A DNA stretch of 64,000 bases from Caprimulgus europaeus (GCA_907165065.1 OU015540.1:3084001-3148000), one strand, 5' to 3'; positions 37,701 through 49,763 are shown, counted from the first letter of the stretch. Translations and numbers: made by a program. The notes: generated by a model not told the origin, from the sequence alone.

Positions 37701-40700
37701 CAGCTAGAAGCTACGCCCTTAGCAGCCACAATGGGTGGCTGTAGTTGAGCAGAATGAAAAAAAAATGATAGTTTCTGCTTTAAAAAGACTAGAAATACAC
37801 TACAATAACTTTATCTATTTTTTTTTGTTAAAGTTCTTTGAGCTGTTGTTGACTAAATGAAGTGAAGCAGAAAATTACTTGAAAACAAACTGAATACTCT
37901 GCAATCTCCTTCCTTTTCGTCCCCATTTTTCAATGAAGGAAGAGCTATTGGAGACCTCAAAGAGAAGGGAAGTGGCATTAAATCAGATAAATTTCTACAA
38001 ATATATTTTAAATCAACTTAATAAAAAATATTTAAATTAAAAGAAAGGTTGAGCATTTCCATTTTCTTACAGACTGGTAATTTTTCTGGATAGCAAAGAA
38101 AAAGTAAAAAAAAACCATCATGTTTAGCCACTTTTTTTCTGTAAAGTGAAGGACCTTTATGTCTGTGGACAATAAGTTAACACTATGACATGTTAATTTT
38201 GTCCTACACTGAATTTCCAGTACAGATAAAGGCTGTCAGTGTTAGCTGGCTGTGGTTTGACCAAAGGGTTGAAGCTTCAATCCCCAAATTCTTTTTCTAC
38301 ATAAAGTACTGAAAACCTTTTAACATTATGTTAGTTAATGACATTATATTAGCTAGCAGAACAATTTTTCTTGGTATAGATTTATACAGTAAAAAAAAAT
38401 GTAAAGAAACATCAGTGACTGAGCACTGGAAGAAGTTGCCCAGAGAGGCTGTGGAGTCTCCATCCTTGGAGATATTCAGAGGCCATCTGGATGTGGTCCC
38501 AGGCAGCCTGCTGTGGGTGACCCTGCTTGAGCAGTGGGGTTGGACCAGGTGACTTCCAGAGGTCCTTCCCAACCTCAACCACTCTGTGATTCTGCCATTA
38601 GGGACCAAGTACTGGTTCCTATTACAGCAGTGTAAATCCAGAATAATTTTCCTAATTTTAATGGCGTTACCCTTGTTCTCAGTGAAATTAAAAACTGGTG
38701 TATGAGGTAGAGAAATGATGTCTCAAACAAACAAAAGTATAACAACATTACCCTTTTCTTCCGATTTTCAAAGTCTAGGATTATTTTCCTGCCTTCTTGT
38801 TGGTTGGCTGTTAAAGCTTCACGAAGGCTTTCGTAGAAATCAGAGACTTCAGCTTCTCGTTTTTCATATTCTTTCAGCCCATAGTGAAACAGATTCTCAC
38901 AAAATGAGACAAACTCCTTCCTGTACGTGACATCAGAGTCAAGGTGTTTTGCTTGTTCAGTGGAGCAACACTCTGTGTTCCTTCTACCTCTGCAAACGTG
39001 AGCAACAAGAGTTACAAGCTACTGTGATGGAAACCCCATGGTTCTGTCTGTGGTACTGGGTCACCCATGCACTTCTTATAAATAGGATTTTGTTGCCTTA
39101 AGGGTATGGAGAAAGTTGTGGCAACTTGAGGGGGGAAAAAGGCCTTGAGGAAAAAAAGGAAATACATCTACTTCTCTGAGTTTTTTCTGACACAGCAGTG
39201 GAATGAAGCATACAACCCTATCTGTCTTCACAAGTGTGAATACAGTGCTGGCATAGTTAATAAATACCGCTCTGAAGTCTCCAGCCAGAGCACAGAATAA
39301 ACTACTGACTGGGTAGCATTGCAAAAAATAACGTCAATTTTTCTTCTGCTATTATCTTGGCAATGGAATTGTTTCTCGAGTCTATTGTAGTTAAGCTGTG
39401 ATGCATTTTTCCCCCAACAGTGTAATGCAATTTTAAGGAAGGTCAAGTTACTGGCCTTGACAATGCTCTATTAATCTGAATGAGAAAAGAAAAAAGTAAA
39501 AAAGAAAAAAAAAAAGTGTCTGCTTTCTGATCTCCTGTGTAGGAGCAATGATCAGAAAAAAAGTCTGGCCTGAAAACTTCACGTTGCCAGCTCTGGCAGG
39601 TTGTGAGATATGTGGCTCATATCGTTCTGATTAGTCTGTTCCTATCTCCTACCACTTCAATTTCAACATGATTTTAGCAACTGCGCTCTTACAATCTAAC
39701 TGACAGAGATTTATCTTATAGCTCATTTTAAACTTTAAGTGGATTCCAGACTTAGAGAAAGTACAAAGCCTTGATTCTTGAAGGGTCAGAAAAGAAGGCT
39801 ATGAAAATTGTGTTTGATTCAAGGGAAGGAAAAGGAATATGATAATTACAACGGTGAGAAGTTAAAGCGCTGGAATCTCATGACCTGTTGGTGATAGAAA
39901 CAAGTGATTTTACAAACAGGATATTTCAAGCTGGGTTGGCCAGCTTGCCAGTAATAGAAACCATTTGTTTGTAGCCCTCATATTTTACAAGATATCAAAC
40001 CTTAAAGCTGTCAGTGGTCTCACAGTCTTGCAGTGGGTGGGGGTTTTTTTTTTTTGGCACTGTTCCAAAATTGAACACAGACCGTCTCAGATCTTAGATC
40101 AATGTAGCTTTCAGCCCTGGACAAAAGCAATGGATGAAGAGTCCCTGTGGATGTACCTCCTTCTTAACTCAAGGCATAACATTTTAGCTGTAAGCATTCT
40201 AAACCCAGGAAGGATATGCCTGCAGCAGGTCACCCACTCCAGGGAGGTAAGCCAGTTTGGCAGCTTCTGTGTCTTCTTCATACAAACTGTCAAACAGGAA
40301 GGATCCATTCAGGTACTCAACAAAAGCTGCCTTTGAAGAGAATCAGAGCAATATCAGGAAAATAAAGAGTGCCAACCTGCTGCCAATCCTCAGGATGTGT
40401 CTCTCCTACAAGCACTTTACCAGCAGAGGAACACTGGTGCAGACACAGTGATACCAACACAATAGAAACACCAACCAAGGCATTAAAGCACCTTGCAACC
40501 CGAGTGGAAACCATCTTGGCTCACATGTGGCTTTGCTGCTAGAAATCTCTAGCCTAAGGATAGAAAACACTGTTTAATCTAATATAAAACATTATCACAT
40601 TCAACCACATACTGCAAGGCTATTAAGCCTTTCAGATAAGGAGTCAGTGGACTTTGGGGAGGGATGGAGCGAAGAGCTGCAGGTGTCCTCCCTGTCACTT

Positions 40701-43700
40701 AACCCTCTCCTGCTCTTCAGCCAGTCTGACCTTCTAGAGGGCTGGAACTACAGGCCAGACCACAAGTGAAAGCATCATTCTGCCTGATGTTGTTTTCAGT
40801 CTGTTCACAGAACTACAGTGCTCATTGAAAGCCCTGAAGAGTTTAACCATAAAACTAATGAAAATCATTAACTTAGTGTGAAGGAGAAAAAAAAGTCACA
40901 GCACCACGAAAATGCTAACAGTTCCCTCAGACCTGTGATTTTCTTAATCTCATGGCAGGCTGATAAGATCCTTGGGTATGATTTACTGTTTAGCTTTGCA
41001 GGGTCTATGTCTGTAGTTTCATTGTTCAGCCAAAAGAATTATGTTCCCCCACGTCATATGTATTCCACAGCAGTTCCTGTTTTCATTCAAAAGATGAAAT
41101 CTGGAGATCACAGAGATTAATCCCAGCTTCAGTTTTAGCACAGTCAATGTTAACCTCTCATTAAATCTTCAAGCAGGTAAAAGAGAAGTCAATATCTGTT
41201 GTGCTTCTTTCTCCTGAGACAATATACAACCAGCCAAAGAAAACATACCCTGTGGTACTCCAGCTCTTTCTGCTTTGCCTGTTTTTCCTCCAGCTGAGCC
41301 AGGGCCCGAGCCTCCTCACGTTCCAATGGCTCTGTAAACTCTTGGTACTTTAAAATGGCAACTTCTCGCTGAGAAATACAGAGAAATACAATATTTTTAT
41401 CAGATTATCCAGCATTGCTCAACAAATTTGGGCATAAGCATTCAATCTTTCTAGAACGTGGACCTGAGTGACATCTGCATCTCCATTTCTTTGTGGGCTC
41501 TTTATTATTAAACTACCTGTGAAGTTTCTAATCCTTTCCTCATCCCATTTTTTGTTGGCATATTACTCTGACTCTGCATTCAGTGCATCTGAGCTGGTTC
41601 AGTCCCAGGAAACTCTTCTCTCCCCATTTCCTCATCTTTAGGGTTGTTTTTTTTTTCTTTTTTAGCAGGAGGGCCTGTTTTGACTTCTAGAGTTTGAACT
41701 CTGATTTGATCAGCTAGCAAGTTTAATATATTTACTATGGAGGAGAATGCTTCTCTGAGGAGTGGATAGTGGCAGGGGCAAGAACCTAATTAGCTTGAAA
41801 CAGAAGCTTGACAAATTTAAGTGTGTGATTCTATGACGTGCTGTCTGTATGAGCAGGGGCTGGGTTCAATGACCTGGAAAGCCCTTTCAGTCCTATGGTA
41901 AGAGTAATGGACATTCCAAGTACAGCTCCTGCTCTGTGCCAAGCAAAATTACAATTAATCATGTTCTTTGGTTACAAAAAAAACCCCCAAAACAACCCAA
42001 AAAACCCAAACAAAACAAACAAAAACCCCCCTTTTTTGTTCCCTTGAGCTCTGGGATGAAAAAGCAGTCCCATGGGTTACTGGTGCAGATGCACTGTCCT
42101 GTTCTTAGAAATCATAGACCCATAGAATGGTTTGGGTTGGAAAGGACCTTAAAGATCATCCAGTTCCAACCCCCCTGCTGTAGACAGGGTTGCCACCCAC
42201 TAGATCAGGTTGCCCAGGGCCCCATCCAACCTGGTCTTGAGTGCCTCCAGGGATGGGGCATCCCCAGCTTCTCTGGGCAACCTGTGCCAGTGCCTCACCA
42301 CCCTGAGTGAAAAAATTCCTCCTAATATCTGACCTCAATCTCCCCTCTCTCAGTTTAAAACCATCTCCCCTTATCCTGTCACTCTCTGCCCATGTAAAAA
42401 GTCGCTCTCCCTCCTGTTTCTAAGCTCCCTTCAAGTACTGGAAGGCTGCAATGAGGTCTCCCTGGAGATCTCATTGCAGAAATCAAGAGCAGGAAGTGCA
42501 TTTGATGGCACCCACTTGCCTGGATAGTCTGTCAGTCCACTACTGAAACAAGCTGCTCAGCGAGCAGGACCTCCAAGTCTCCCATCCCCTGGACCCATGT
42601 CTCAAGACTGATCTCCTCCAAGATTCTCTGATCTCTGAGAAGGCTTGCACTCACACTGCAGCCTCTCTGTAGCAACATTAACCAGGCCCCTCTCCCACAC
42701 ACAGCTGCTGATTTTCAGCAGATCTGTGAAGACATCACGCCTCTGACACCTCTACCTCCCTGTCAGTTTTGATTGAATTTGGCCTCCAGGTTCACAGCTG
42801 TTAGGTGGAGGCAGAATAAACACCACGTGTTTCTGTAAGCCTGATTTCTGCAGGGAACCAGCCCTGAATGCTGGAATATTGCTGGCATACCAACAAAGCA
42901 AATGATCTGTAAGAGGCTGTTGCCTGATTTCACAAGCAGGGAATGTAGAAATGCTTACCATGGTGTCACTCACGAGCTTGAAGTCCAAGCATACCAGGTG
43001 AGGAAGATGAGCAAAAACAAAGAGTGAATACTCCTCATTGTCACAGAGAGGGTTCCCCGTGAGATTCAGCATGTGTAAGTTTTTAAACCTCCTGAGATAG
43101 ATCACCTATGCCGAGGGGAAAGAGATGCTGTACTTTCCAGTCCTGAGGAAACACAGCCTTGAAATTCCTTGCTCTTACCACAGTTATGTTGCAATACTTC
43201 TCCTGCTCTGCTGCCAGACACAGGCAATGTTAAATTACAAGTTGCTGATGCATTCAGAAAGGAAATACTTAAATTCACATTGTAAATATATATATAATGG
43301 GTGTAGAGAGAAGGCAGATGGGTTGGATAAATCATGGTAAGATGCCCTCAAAAGAACCCCAAATAAATCCTAGTCTCCACTCCCTCCTCTTTGCACATGT
43401 AGCTACTTATTCCTTTTCCAGCTTTCACGGGAACCCATAGGAATTTTGTCATGGCTGATGGTAGTCACAGAACTGAGCCCCCATGAGTCAATAATCTAAA
43501 AGAGAAATAGCTGTAATAAGAACTTAACACCAGGACAACTTACCCAAACCATAACTTAGACTACAGAGGAAGTGAAATCCTAAAGAGAATACTCTCCTCT
43601 AAGGTGGGGCTCAGATGCAGTGGCAAATATCAGTTTTAGAATATTTGATCCTTTAATAGGGAACATTTGCAAAGACAGGGAACACTCACATCTTCTAGAG

Positions 43701-46700
43701 TGGTCAGGTTGTTCTTCCCTATGGAGAAAACCTGGAGCTCTTGCAATGTGTCCATGTGCTCAATTTTAGATATTCTGTTACTGTAGAGACTCAGGTCTTG
43801 CAGTTTGACAAGGGTATCCAGCCCCTCAATTACTTCAATATTGTTGAAGGACAAGTCTGGGGAAAAGTTTAGAAACAAAAGATTTTACAAGCAAAAGTTA
43901 AATTATTTCTAGCTGAATGCCCTGATTCAGACTTTGCTTTTAGCCTGGTTCTTATTTAGGGGTTTATATACAATATTTTTCTCAGGGGTGTTCTGTGTCC
44001 CACAGGAAGGGCTCAGCATTCAATCCTCATTCTCTGGGTCAGGCAGTGATGTACACATCTCCTCCTTGCAACTCTCCATGCAACTTAAATGAGAGGAACC
44101 AGCTGAAGACCTTCCATGCAGAGTCCACACACACAACCTGAAAGTGATTTCTACCTTATGGAGAAACCCAAAATACAAGAAAAGAAGTGAGGAAATGCCT
44201 TAAAAAGGTGTATTTCTGTGACCAGTTTGATACTCCCTGCCTTGTTTTCTGCAGGCTCTTGCCTGCCACACCAATGCCTGCTGTCATGGTCATTCCTATA
44301 GGACCAGCACACGCCAGTCCCACACTCACAATCACCCTGATGTCAGTGGAGTTACACAAAGGCATATACTCACTTCAGCTGTTTCACTCGTTGATATTTC
44401 CCTTTATCCTGCCAGAACATCTATCCTAACACCTACATTCATCGTGACTAAGGACAGTATTTGAGTACTGAGTGATTCAAGAGCCCAAAGAGGGTTGATG
44501 AGGATACCAGCTGTCTGCATCACCCCAGCCCCTGGATGGCTAAGACGCTCACGCAGCAGCTGCTGAACCACTGCAGCCTTTGGGCAAACAAAACCCATGA
44601 GTGTGCTTCAAAACACTCTGCTTCCATTGTGGTGATCAGCTGTTGATTTCACAAGTGCATTAGTCATCTGTGCAGCAGACAACTGGGCAGAAGAACTCAT
44701 TAGACATTTCAAGATGTGCTTATGAACCGAAGCCCTGCATGCTATTTTCAAAGACAGCTGAGGATATATTGACACTGCCAACCAGCAATGGAGCTGCAGT
44801 TCCCAGGGAATGCTCAAAGCTATGAATCTGTAGCAGCAAGCTCACTGATCTGCCCAGCATCAAAATCTGCACCACTGTGTGATGCTGCTATCACCATCCT
44901 GAGTTTTTAGTTGAAAGCAGTCACATAAGATTACAAGGATGGGCACTTCTTGGGACAACAATGATGACAAGTCCTTAAGCATATTGGTAGTGTTGGGTTT
45001 ATGGTTGGACTCAATGATCTTAAAGGTCTTTTCCAACCACTGTGATTCTATATAGGGGTAAGGATTGTGGGTTCTAGGCTCTGAAACGCCTGCATTAGTT
45101 TTGAAATCAGAATACAGGCTTCTAAATCACAGAGGTGTTTCCATAAAAAAATCTGAAAATCACCTCCAAGTACAAGTACAAACCCTGGAAACAGCCGTGA
45201 AATCTCAGCTTCCTGTTCCTGCCACACTAAATATATTAAAACCAGTTTTTAACCATTTGAAGGATTATTTTGTAGCTCTGATATTCAGGCATTTTGACAT
45301 TTGACAGCCAAATGAGGAAACACACAGACAGCTGACAGCCTTCCCTGGGAAAGCTCCTATCAGTTGTGTTTGGGAAGGAATGTGACATCCTGGCTTTACT
45401 GCAGATTGCTTTGCACCTGTGAAGGCATCTCACCTCATATACCTGTATCACCTTACCCAGCCATACAAGGTGAACCAGACTCTCCAGAGCTTCTATCTTC
45501 TCAATTATGTTGTTGTCCAGCTGCAGTTTAGTCAGATTCTCAAACTGCCACAGATTATCAATCTGCAGGATATCTAAAGACACAGTAAAAAAAATAAAAC
45601 AGAATTGCTTTTCATGTGAGACAGCTTTCAGTTTAGCAGACACGCTCTCTCACACGAGGAAAACATGTCCAGTCTTACCTCCAAAATGATTTCCAGCAGA
45701 TTATGATAGCGTGTGATAACTGCCCTAGAGAGCTGAGAGGTCCACTGGCTGGATGAGATTGCAATGAAACAGCCCAGTTAACCTCAGTGTCCTGCACCAG
45801 CGCACACCGCTCATCAGCGATGCCAACGAGTCGCTGAGGGGACGCTGACTACAGCCCTGCAGTCAGGAGTGGCTTTATGAATCCACTACTAGGAGGCCTT
45901 GACCTTCATTTTCCTTTCCAGCTCCAACAGGGAGGTTTGGGATGAAACTGCTTTTCTCTGCATTTGGAGGCTAGTGGTGGCCAGCTACTGCTTTTGTAAA
46001 TGACTCTCGTGCTCCAGGGATTCTCATCACAGCACTGCAAGTTGAGGTCTGCTCTCTGTGTGAAGGCTGCACTTTAGAACTAATCAATATCTCTGCATTT
46101 AACTTTCTCCAGAAACAGAATCACAAGGGCAGGTTGTTGGGCACTACAGCAAAACATTAGGACCAAGGTGACAGAAAATGCAGAACATCCTCACTCCCAA
46201 TTCTCTTTGCCCCCACAACGGCTTCCCAGAAGATTTCATCAGCTGCTCTGCTGCTGTTATTGTTTACTGAGCCCAGTGTAAAACAAGGAATTGCATGCAC
46301 AAAATATTCACACAGGTCTGTATTTTGTATTTGCAAACAAATTCATGCAGGATCAGCTAACAGGGAATCTGTTCTAAGGAACACAACTAATACATTATTT
46401 TACTGGAGCACACAATGAATAATCAAAAGCAGATTTTTTGCTCATGAAATTACATACCCCTAAAATACTCAAACATTCAGCCAAATGTTCTTCCTTTTCA
46501 TCTTTTGAATGCCAGTTTATGACTGGTTTCACAGTAAGAGACAAGCTGCAGTAATGACCAGAGGAAGCCACCAAACTGGGCTGTGATCCCCATAATCTAC
46601 CAAATAGCTCTCATCTAATCAGCAGCGATGGCAGAGGCTGCCCAGGGTTTGATTTGTCCCTGTACAAAAGGGCCCAATAGTCCTGTGGCCTGTAGGTGTC

Positions 46701-47175
46701 ACCACAATATAAATGTTAAATAAGAATAGCAGTGACAAGAATAGTGTAAGCAGCTTTCAAGTTACCCATCAGCAAAAGTACCCAGTTCTCTCTAATGAAA
46801 CTACTTCATACAGGTATGACTAAAATCTCAGTCCAGATGTTACTTTTCACATAACAAATCCAAGCTCATGATGATTGTTTAATTGCCAGTTAGCCACATC
46901 ATGCTTAAAGCTATCAAAAGTATTCTAACAAATTCTAACAAAAGAAGAAGAGGAAAAGTATATATATATGTATATATATATATGTATATATACACTGTAT
47001 ATATATTCTGATACTCACTTCTAAAACTAAGCTGTAGCTCCATCACATCCTTAAAGTTAATACCTTCTCTTTTGGCCAGCTTTCTTATGTCCTCTGGCAT
47101 AAGCTCCTTAACAGCTTTATGAATCATTTCATCATCAATAATGTTTGGCTCAATGCTATTGTTTAACTGACTCAT
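31732..47175 (-). CDS. DRC3: DRC3 (LRRC48), dynein regulatory complex subunit 3 (complete, 12 coding exons, 523 aa)
   Basis: Axonemal subunit of the nexin-dynein regulatory complex in motile cilia and flagella (family knowledge). Coding exons, complement: 47019-47175, 45457-45573, 43690-43856, 42959-43105, 41249-41368, 40218-40330, 38752-38926, 35806-35937, 34465-34535, 33562-33688, 32006-32137, 31732-31845; 1,572 nt, 523 aa plus TAA, equal to human DRC3. Residues about 54-195 are leucine-rich repeats (LQLDNNIIEKIEAL, LDLSFNNIEVIEGL, LSLYSNRISKIEHM) closed by an LRRcap-like HLPHLVCLDFKL. Residues about 197-523 are charged coiled-coil, ending DNLQEELDNIEILEPGE. Introns 6 and 9 do not splice as GT-AG. 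Using AT-AC ends restores GDLLQAYRKEFV and ENIKEMMTQCRDL, which align to human GELLETYKDKFV and ENVQSLMAQCRDL. The first coding exon probably begins at 47193 after a strong acceptor, so a non-coding 5' exon lies upstream. Confidence 0.97.
33689..34464 (-). other. DRC3: Minor-class (U12-type) AT-AC intron, DRC3 intron 9
   Basis: The donor is ATATCCTTTT from 34464. The branch site is a perfect TTCCTTAAC at 33709-33701. The intron ends ...CCTATAC at 33689, with 13 nt between the branch adenosine and the exon. The junction is phase 2 (AT|G gives Met400) and rebuilds FIENIKEMMTQCRDLEN, aligned without gaps to human FIENVQSLMAQCRDLEN. Confidence 0.93.
37259..37325 (-). repeat. CR1 3' tail remnant
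   Basis: GGTTGGAAAAGATCTTCGAG and GATCATTGAGTCCAAC on plus are the complement of the CR1 3' tail. Only about 65 bp remain. It lies in DRC3 intron 7. Confidence 0.75.
38412..38597 (+). repeat. CR1 LINE 3' fragment
   Basis: GGAAGAAGTTGCCCAGAGAG through GGTCCTTCCCAACCTCAACC and CTCTGTGATTCTG. It is in DRC3 intron 7, antisense to the gene. Confidence 0.88.
38927..40217 (-). other. DRC3: Minor-class (U12-type) AT-AC intron, DRC3 intron 6
   Basis: On the minus strand the intron opens with ATATCCTTCC at 40217, matching the U12 5' splice consensus ATATCCTT. It ends ...GATGTCAC at 38927. A branch-site-like CCTTGAC lies at 38944-38938, with its adenosine 12 nt before the last intron base. The junction is phase 2 (GC|G gives Ala274). 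No GT-AG pair in the right phase keeps the conserved GDLLQAYRKEF intact. Confidence 0.9.
42108..42480 (-). repeat. CR1 LINE 3' fragment
   Basis: ATAGAATGGTTTGGGTTGGA on plus is the complement of the CR1 3' end. The element continues to GAGGTCTCCCTGGAGATCTC. It is in DRC3 intron 4. An A/C-rich low-complexity tract at 41975-42035 lies nearby. Confidence 0.9.
44985..45056 (+). repeat. CR1 3' tail remnant
   Basis: GGTTGGACTCAATGATCTTA, AAGGTCTTTTCCAACC and GTGATTCTAT: about 70 bp of CR1 3' end in DRC3 intron 2. Confidence 0.8.
46958..47005. repeat. (TA)n microsatellite beside the DRC3 exon 1 donor
   Basis: TATATATATATG-type repeats with a few interruptions. They begin about 12 nt inside the intron after the GTGAGT donor at 47018 (minus strand). 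Confidence 0.88.
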
Positions 47176-48194
47176 TTTTTAGATGGTATCAGCCTTAAAG
47201 GAGAGAAAAGACAAATAAATAAAATCACTGCCTGGCTACTATTTCCAACATTCATTGAACAGGTATGAAAATTTCAAGGAATTAAGATCTCAGCAGAGCA
47301 TTAAGAACATCTCTTACCACACAGCTGGTATCAAAGACTTGACTTTTATCACAAAGTCCCTGATTGAACTCTAAGCACAGCACCACAGCCCCAGCACTGT
47401 GCAATGCCCAGGCATGGGCACGTGCCAACTTCACACCACCTTGGAGTGTTTTCCATGAAGAATGCCAGAATTTGGCCAGATAACTAGATCAGGAAAGGAA
47501 GCCTCTGTGCAGCACCTATGAACAGCAATGGTCCATCCCACGGCAGTCACCTGTGGCTGAAACCCACCTCCATGGAGAGGGCATGGACAAGGCTCTGTGT
47601 ACTATTTAATCCACTTTTTAAAAGTTTCTTATTAAAGGAAGGTTTGATTTATAGAGTAAGGGGTGTGTATTTATAGCATAGGAAAATTAACCACAGCAGT
47701 TCACTAGATTTTAAACATCAACATCATCATAAAAGCGAAAACAAATTTGAGGAAGGAGGAAGATTTGTAAACAATAACAGTGATTTTCTGCAGAAGGCAT
47801 TTCATGCAGATCCATAGTAAAGGCTGTCTGGTTCAGTCAGTGATAGCACTGCACACAAACACCTTCACCTTGGGAAATGGACAATTCTATTTCTTTGGGA
47901 AATAGACAAAACTTTCTGTCCTGGCTTTGTCACTTAAATATCCTTAATGCTGCCTGGGAGGCAGTGAGACTCCTTAGCTTTCCAGAACTGTGCACAGTTA
48001 ATGAAGCAGGATGAAGTGTTTCAATCGTTAAACTTTTGCTTGTGTAAGTTGTTTATAATCATGGAATAAGTTCTCATGATTTTTTTTGCATAGGATGACA
48101 GGAAAGATTTAGAGTTCTCTTTTCATCATGGCTTGTAATGAACGAACCAAACCGCGCTATGGCTGTGCTCAGCACAGACCGAGGAGCAGCAGGT

Positions 48195-48812
48195 TCTGGG
48201 TTGATTCATCCTGGCTTGGATCAGAAATGGCATGGCCAGCAGGACCAGGGAAGTCATCCTTCCCTTGTGCTCAGCATTGGTGAGGTGGCACCTTGAATAC
48301 TGGGTTCAGTGTTGGGCCCCTCACTCCAAGAAGGACATGGAGGTGCTGGAGCATATCCAGAGAAGGGCAACGGAGCTGGGGAAGGGTCTGGAGCACAAGT
48401 GTGCTGAGTTCCCGGCTGAGGGAACTGGGGGTGTTGAGCCTGGAGAAAAGGAGGCTGAGGGGAGACCTTCTGGCTCTGTCCAAGTCCCTGAAAGTTGGGG
48501 GGAGAGAGGTGGGGGTGGGTTTGTTCAACCAAGGAACAAGTGACAGGACAAGAGGAAATGGCCTCTAGTTGTGCCCAGGGCAGTTGAGATGGGATGTGAG
48601 GAAGAATTTCTTTGCTGAAAGGGTTCTGAGGCATTGGAAGGGGTTGCCCAGGGCAGTGGTGGAGTCCCCATCCCTGGAGGATGGGTACTTTAAATCAAAG
48701 ATGGGTAGACGAGGTGCTCAGAGATCTGGTTTAGCAGTGGACAGGTACGGTTGGACTCAATGATCTCAAAGGTCTTTTCCAACCAAACGATTCTGTGCCT
48801 CTGTGACCTGCC
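48195..48812 (+). repeat. CR1 LINE 3' fragment, the longest in the window (about 0.6 kb)
   Basis: Includes TGGTGAGGTGGCACCTTGAA, TCCAGAGAAGGGCAACGGAG, GAGGAAGAATTTCTTTGCTG and the GGTCTTTTCCAACCAAACGA tail. It lies in the inferred leader intron of DRC3, close to the shared promoter. Confidence 0.92.
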
Positions 48813-49140
48813 AGCCTGTCCCCTGCCCTTGTATTTGCCCATTGTCTCTTTACTCAGTGCTGGTTCCATGGAGCTGGTCACACTGCGAGCTCAGCTCCTC
48901 GCTGCACCCAGTGGGACCAACGCGGGTGTCAGTGCCAGCAGCGGCTCTGTCACCCGGGGAAGCAGCTGCTGCTCGAGCCCCGGCCTGGGAAGCAGCGCCA
49001 GGACCGCGACACCCACGGCCCTGCAGGGCCCGCGGTGTAGACCCGGACTCTGCCTGTCAGGGTGGCTCTGCCCCAGGTGAGCTGCCGCCTTCCCCCTGAG
49101 ACCCGCCCAGGCCCCCGTCCCGGCCCCTCAGACCTCTTAC

Positions 49141-49240
49141 CCCCGAGGCTCCAGGCCCTCCCCGCGACCCCTGTACCCGGCCCGGCCCCGACCTGCGCCT
49201 CGGCCCCGGTACCCGGCCCGGTTGCTAAGGAAGCCCAAGC
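49141..49240 (-). other. DRC3: Probable non-coding first exon of DRC3
   Basis: The ATG exon starts after a strong acceptor (TCTCCTTTAAG, minus strand, ending at 47194) with only 18 nt of leader, so an upstream exon is needed. The best minus-strand donor in the CpG island is GTAAGAG from 49140. The 5' boundary is a guess from promoter motif positions. The leader intron (47194-49140) contains a CR1 copy. Confidence 0.45.
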
Positions 49241-49257
49241 GCGTTGCTAAGGGAAGC
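49221..49257. promoter_or_regulatory. Tandem RFX/X-box-like half-sites
   Basis: GTTGCTAAGGAAGC and GTTGCTAAGGGAAGC start 22 bp apart. Each has the strong GTTGCYA half of an X-box and a degenerate second half. They sit next to the inferred DRC3 start site. Confidence 0.5.
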
Positions 49258-49711
49258 CACGTGACAGACTCAGCCGCCAATGGTCAGGGAGTGGGTGGGA
49301 AGGCTGTCTGCTAATCAGAGCGCGAGAAATCCGTGTCAGCCAATCAGCGCTGGCACCCTGCCCTCGGGGCGGGAGGAGATTCGTATGATTGACATTTCGC
49401 TTGATCAATAAGATTAGAGAATAGTTTGGCCGTTGCCCAATGGAGAGCAGCAGTTGCTGTGTCCCTGCTGTCCATCAACCCGAGGGCGTGGAAAGGGCCG
49501 GGATACCGCGGGGGCGGGCCCCTCGCTTGACAGTGATGGGCATTGTCTTTAACCTATGACTGTACGGGGCGTCCAGCCGCTGCCCAATCAAATTCAAGGA
49601 GGCGGGCCAAGCCTGGTAAAACGTGCTGCGGTTGGTGCGCGCGGGTGCCAGTCAGGGCGGGGTTGGGGGAGGGGTGGGGGCCGCCGGGCCGCTGTTTGTT
49701 GTCATCCCAAG

Positions 49712-49763
49712 ATGGAGTTTCTGCTGGGGAACCCGTTCAGCACCCCGGTGGGGCAGAGCCTCG
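49712..49763 (+). CDS. TOM1L2: TOM1L2, first coding exon only (gene continues past the window)
   Basis: TOM1-like 2 is an endosomal adaptor with VHS and GAT domains that binds ubiquitin and clathrin (family knowledge). This exon encodes [17 protein letters not shown] plus one base and ends at a consensus donor (CTCG|GTAAGAC). The human protein starts [20 protein letters not shown], so the match covers nearly the whole exon. The ATG context is AAGATGG. I found no exon 2 (expected to encode EKATDGSLQSEDW) in the following 14.2 kb, so intron 1 runs off the window. The upstream CpG island is shared with DRC3 on the other strand. TOM1 shares much of this N terminus, but synteny with DRC3 favours TOM1L2. 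Confidence 0.9.

Noticed and set aside
38927-39000. GT-AG alternatives for DRC3 exon 7, such as the strong TTTGCAG acceptor near 38990
   Set aside because: No donor at the exon 6 end is in the required phase. Using the next AG would add about 18 residues not present in the human protein and would drop GDLLQAY.
41805-41905. Possible CR1 tail (GATTCTATGACG ... TTCAATGACCTGGAAAGCCC)
   Set aside because: Too diverged and out of order to call as a CR1 copy with confidence.
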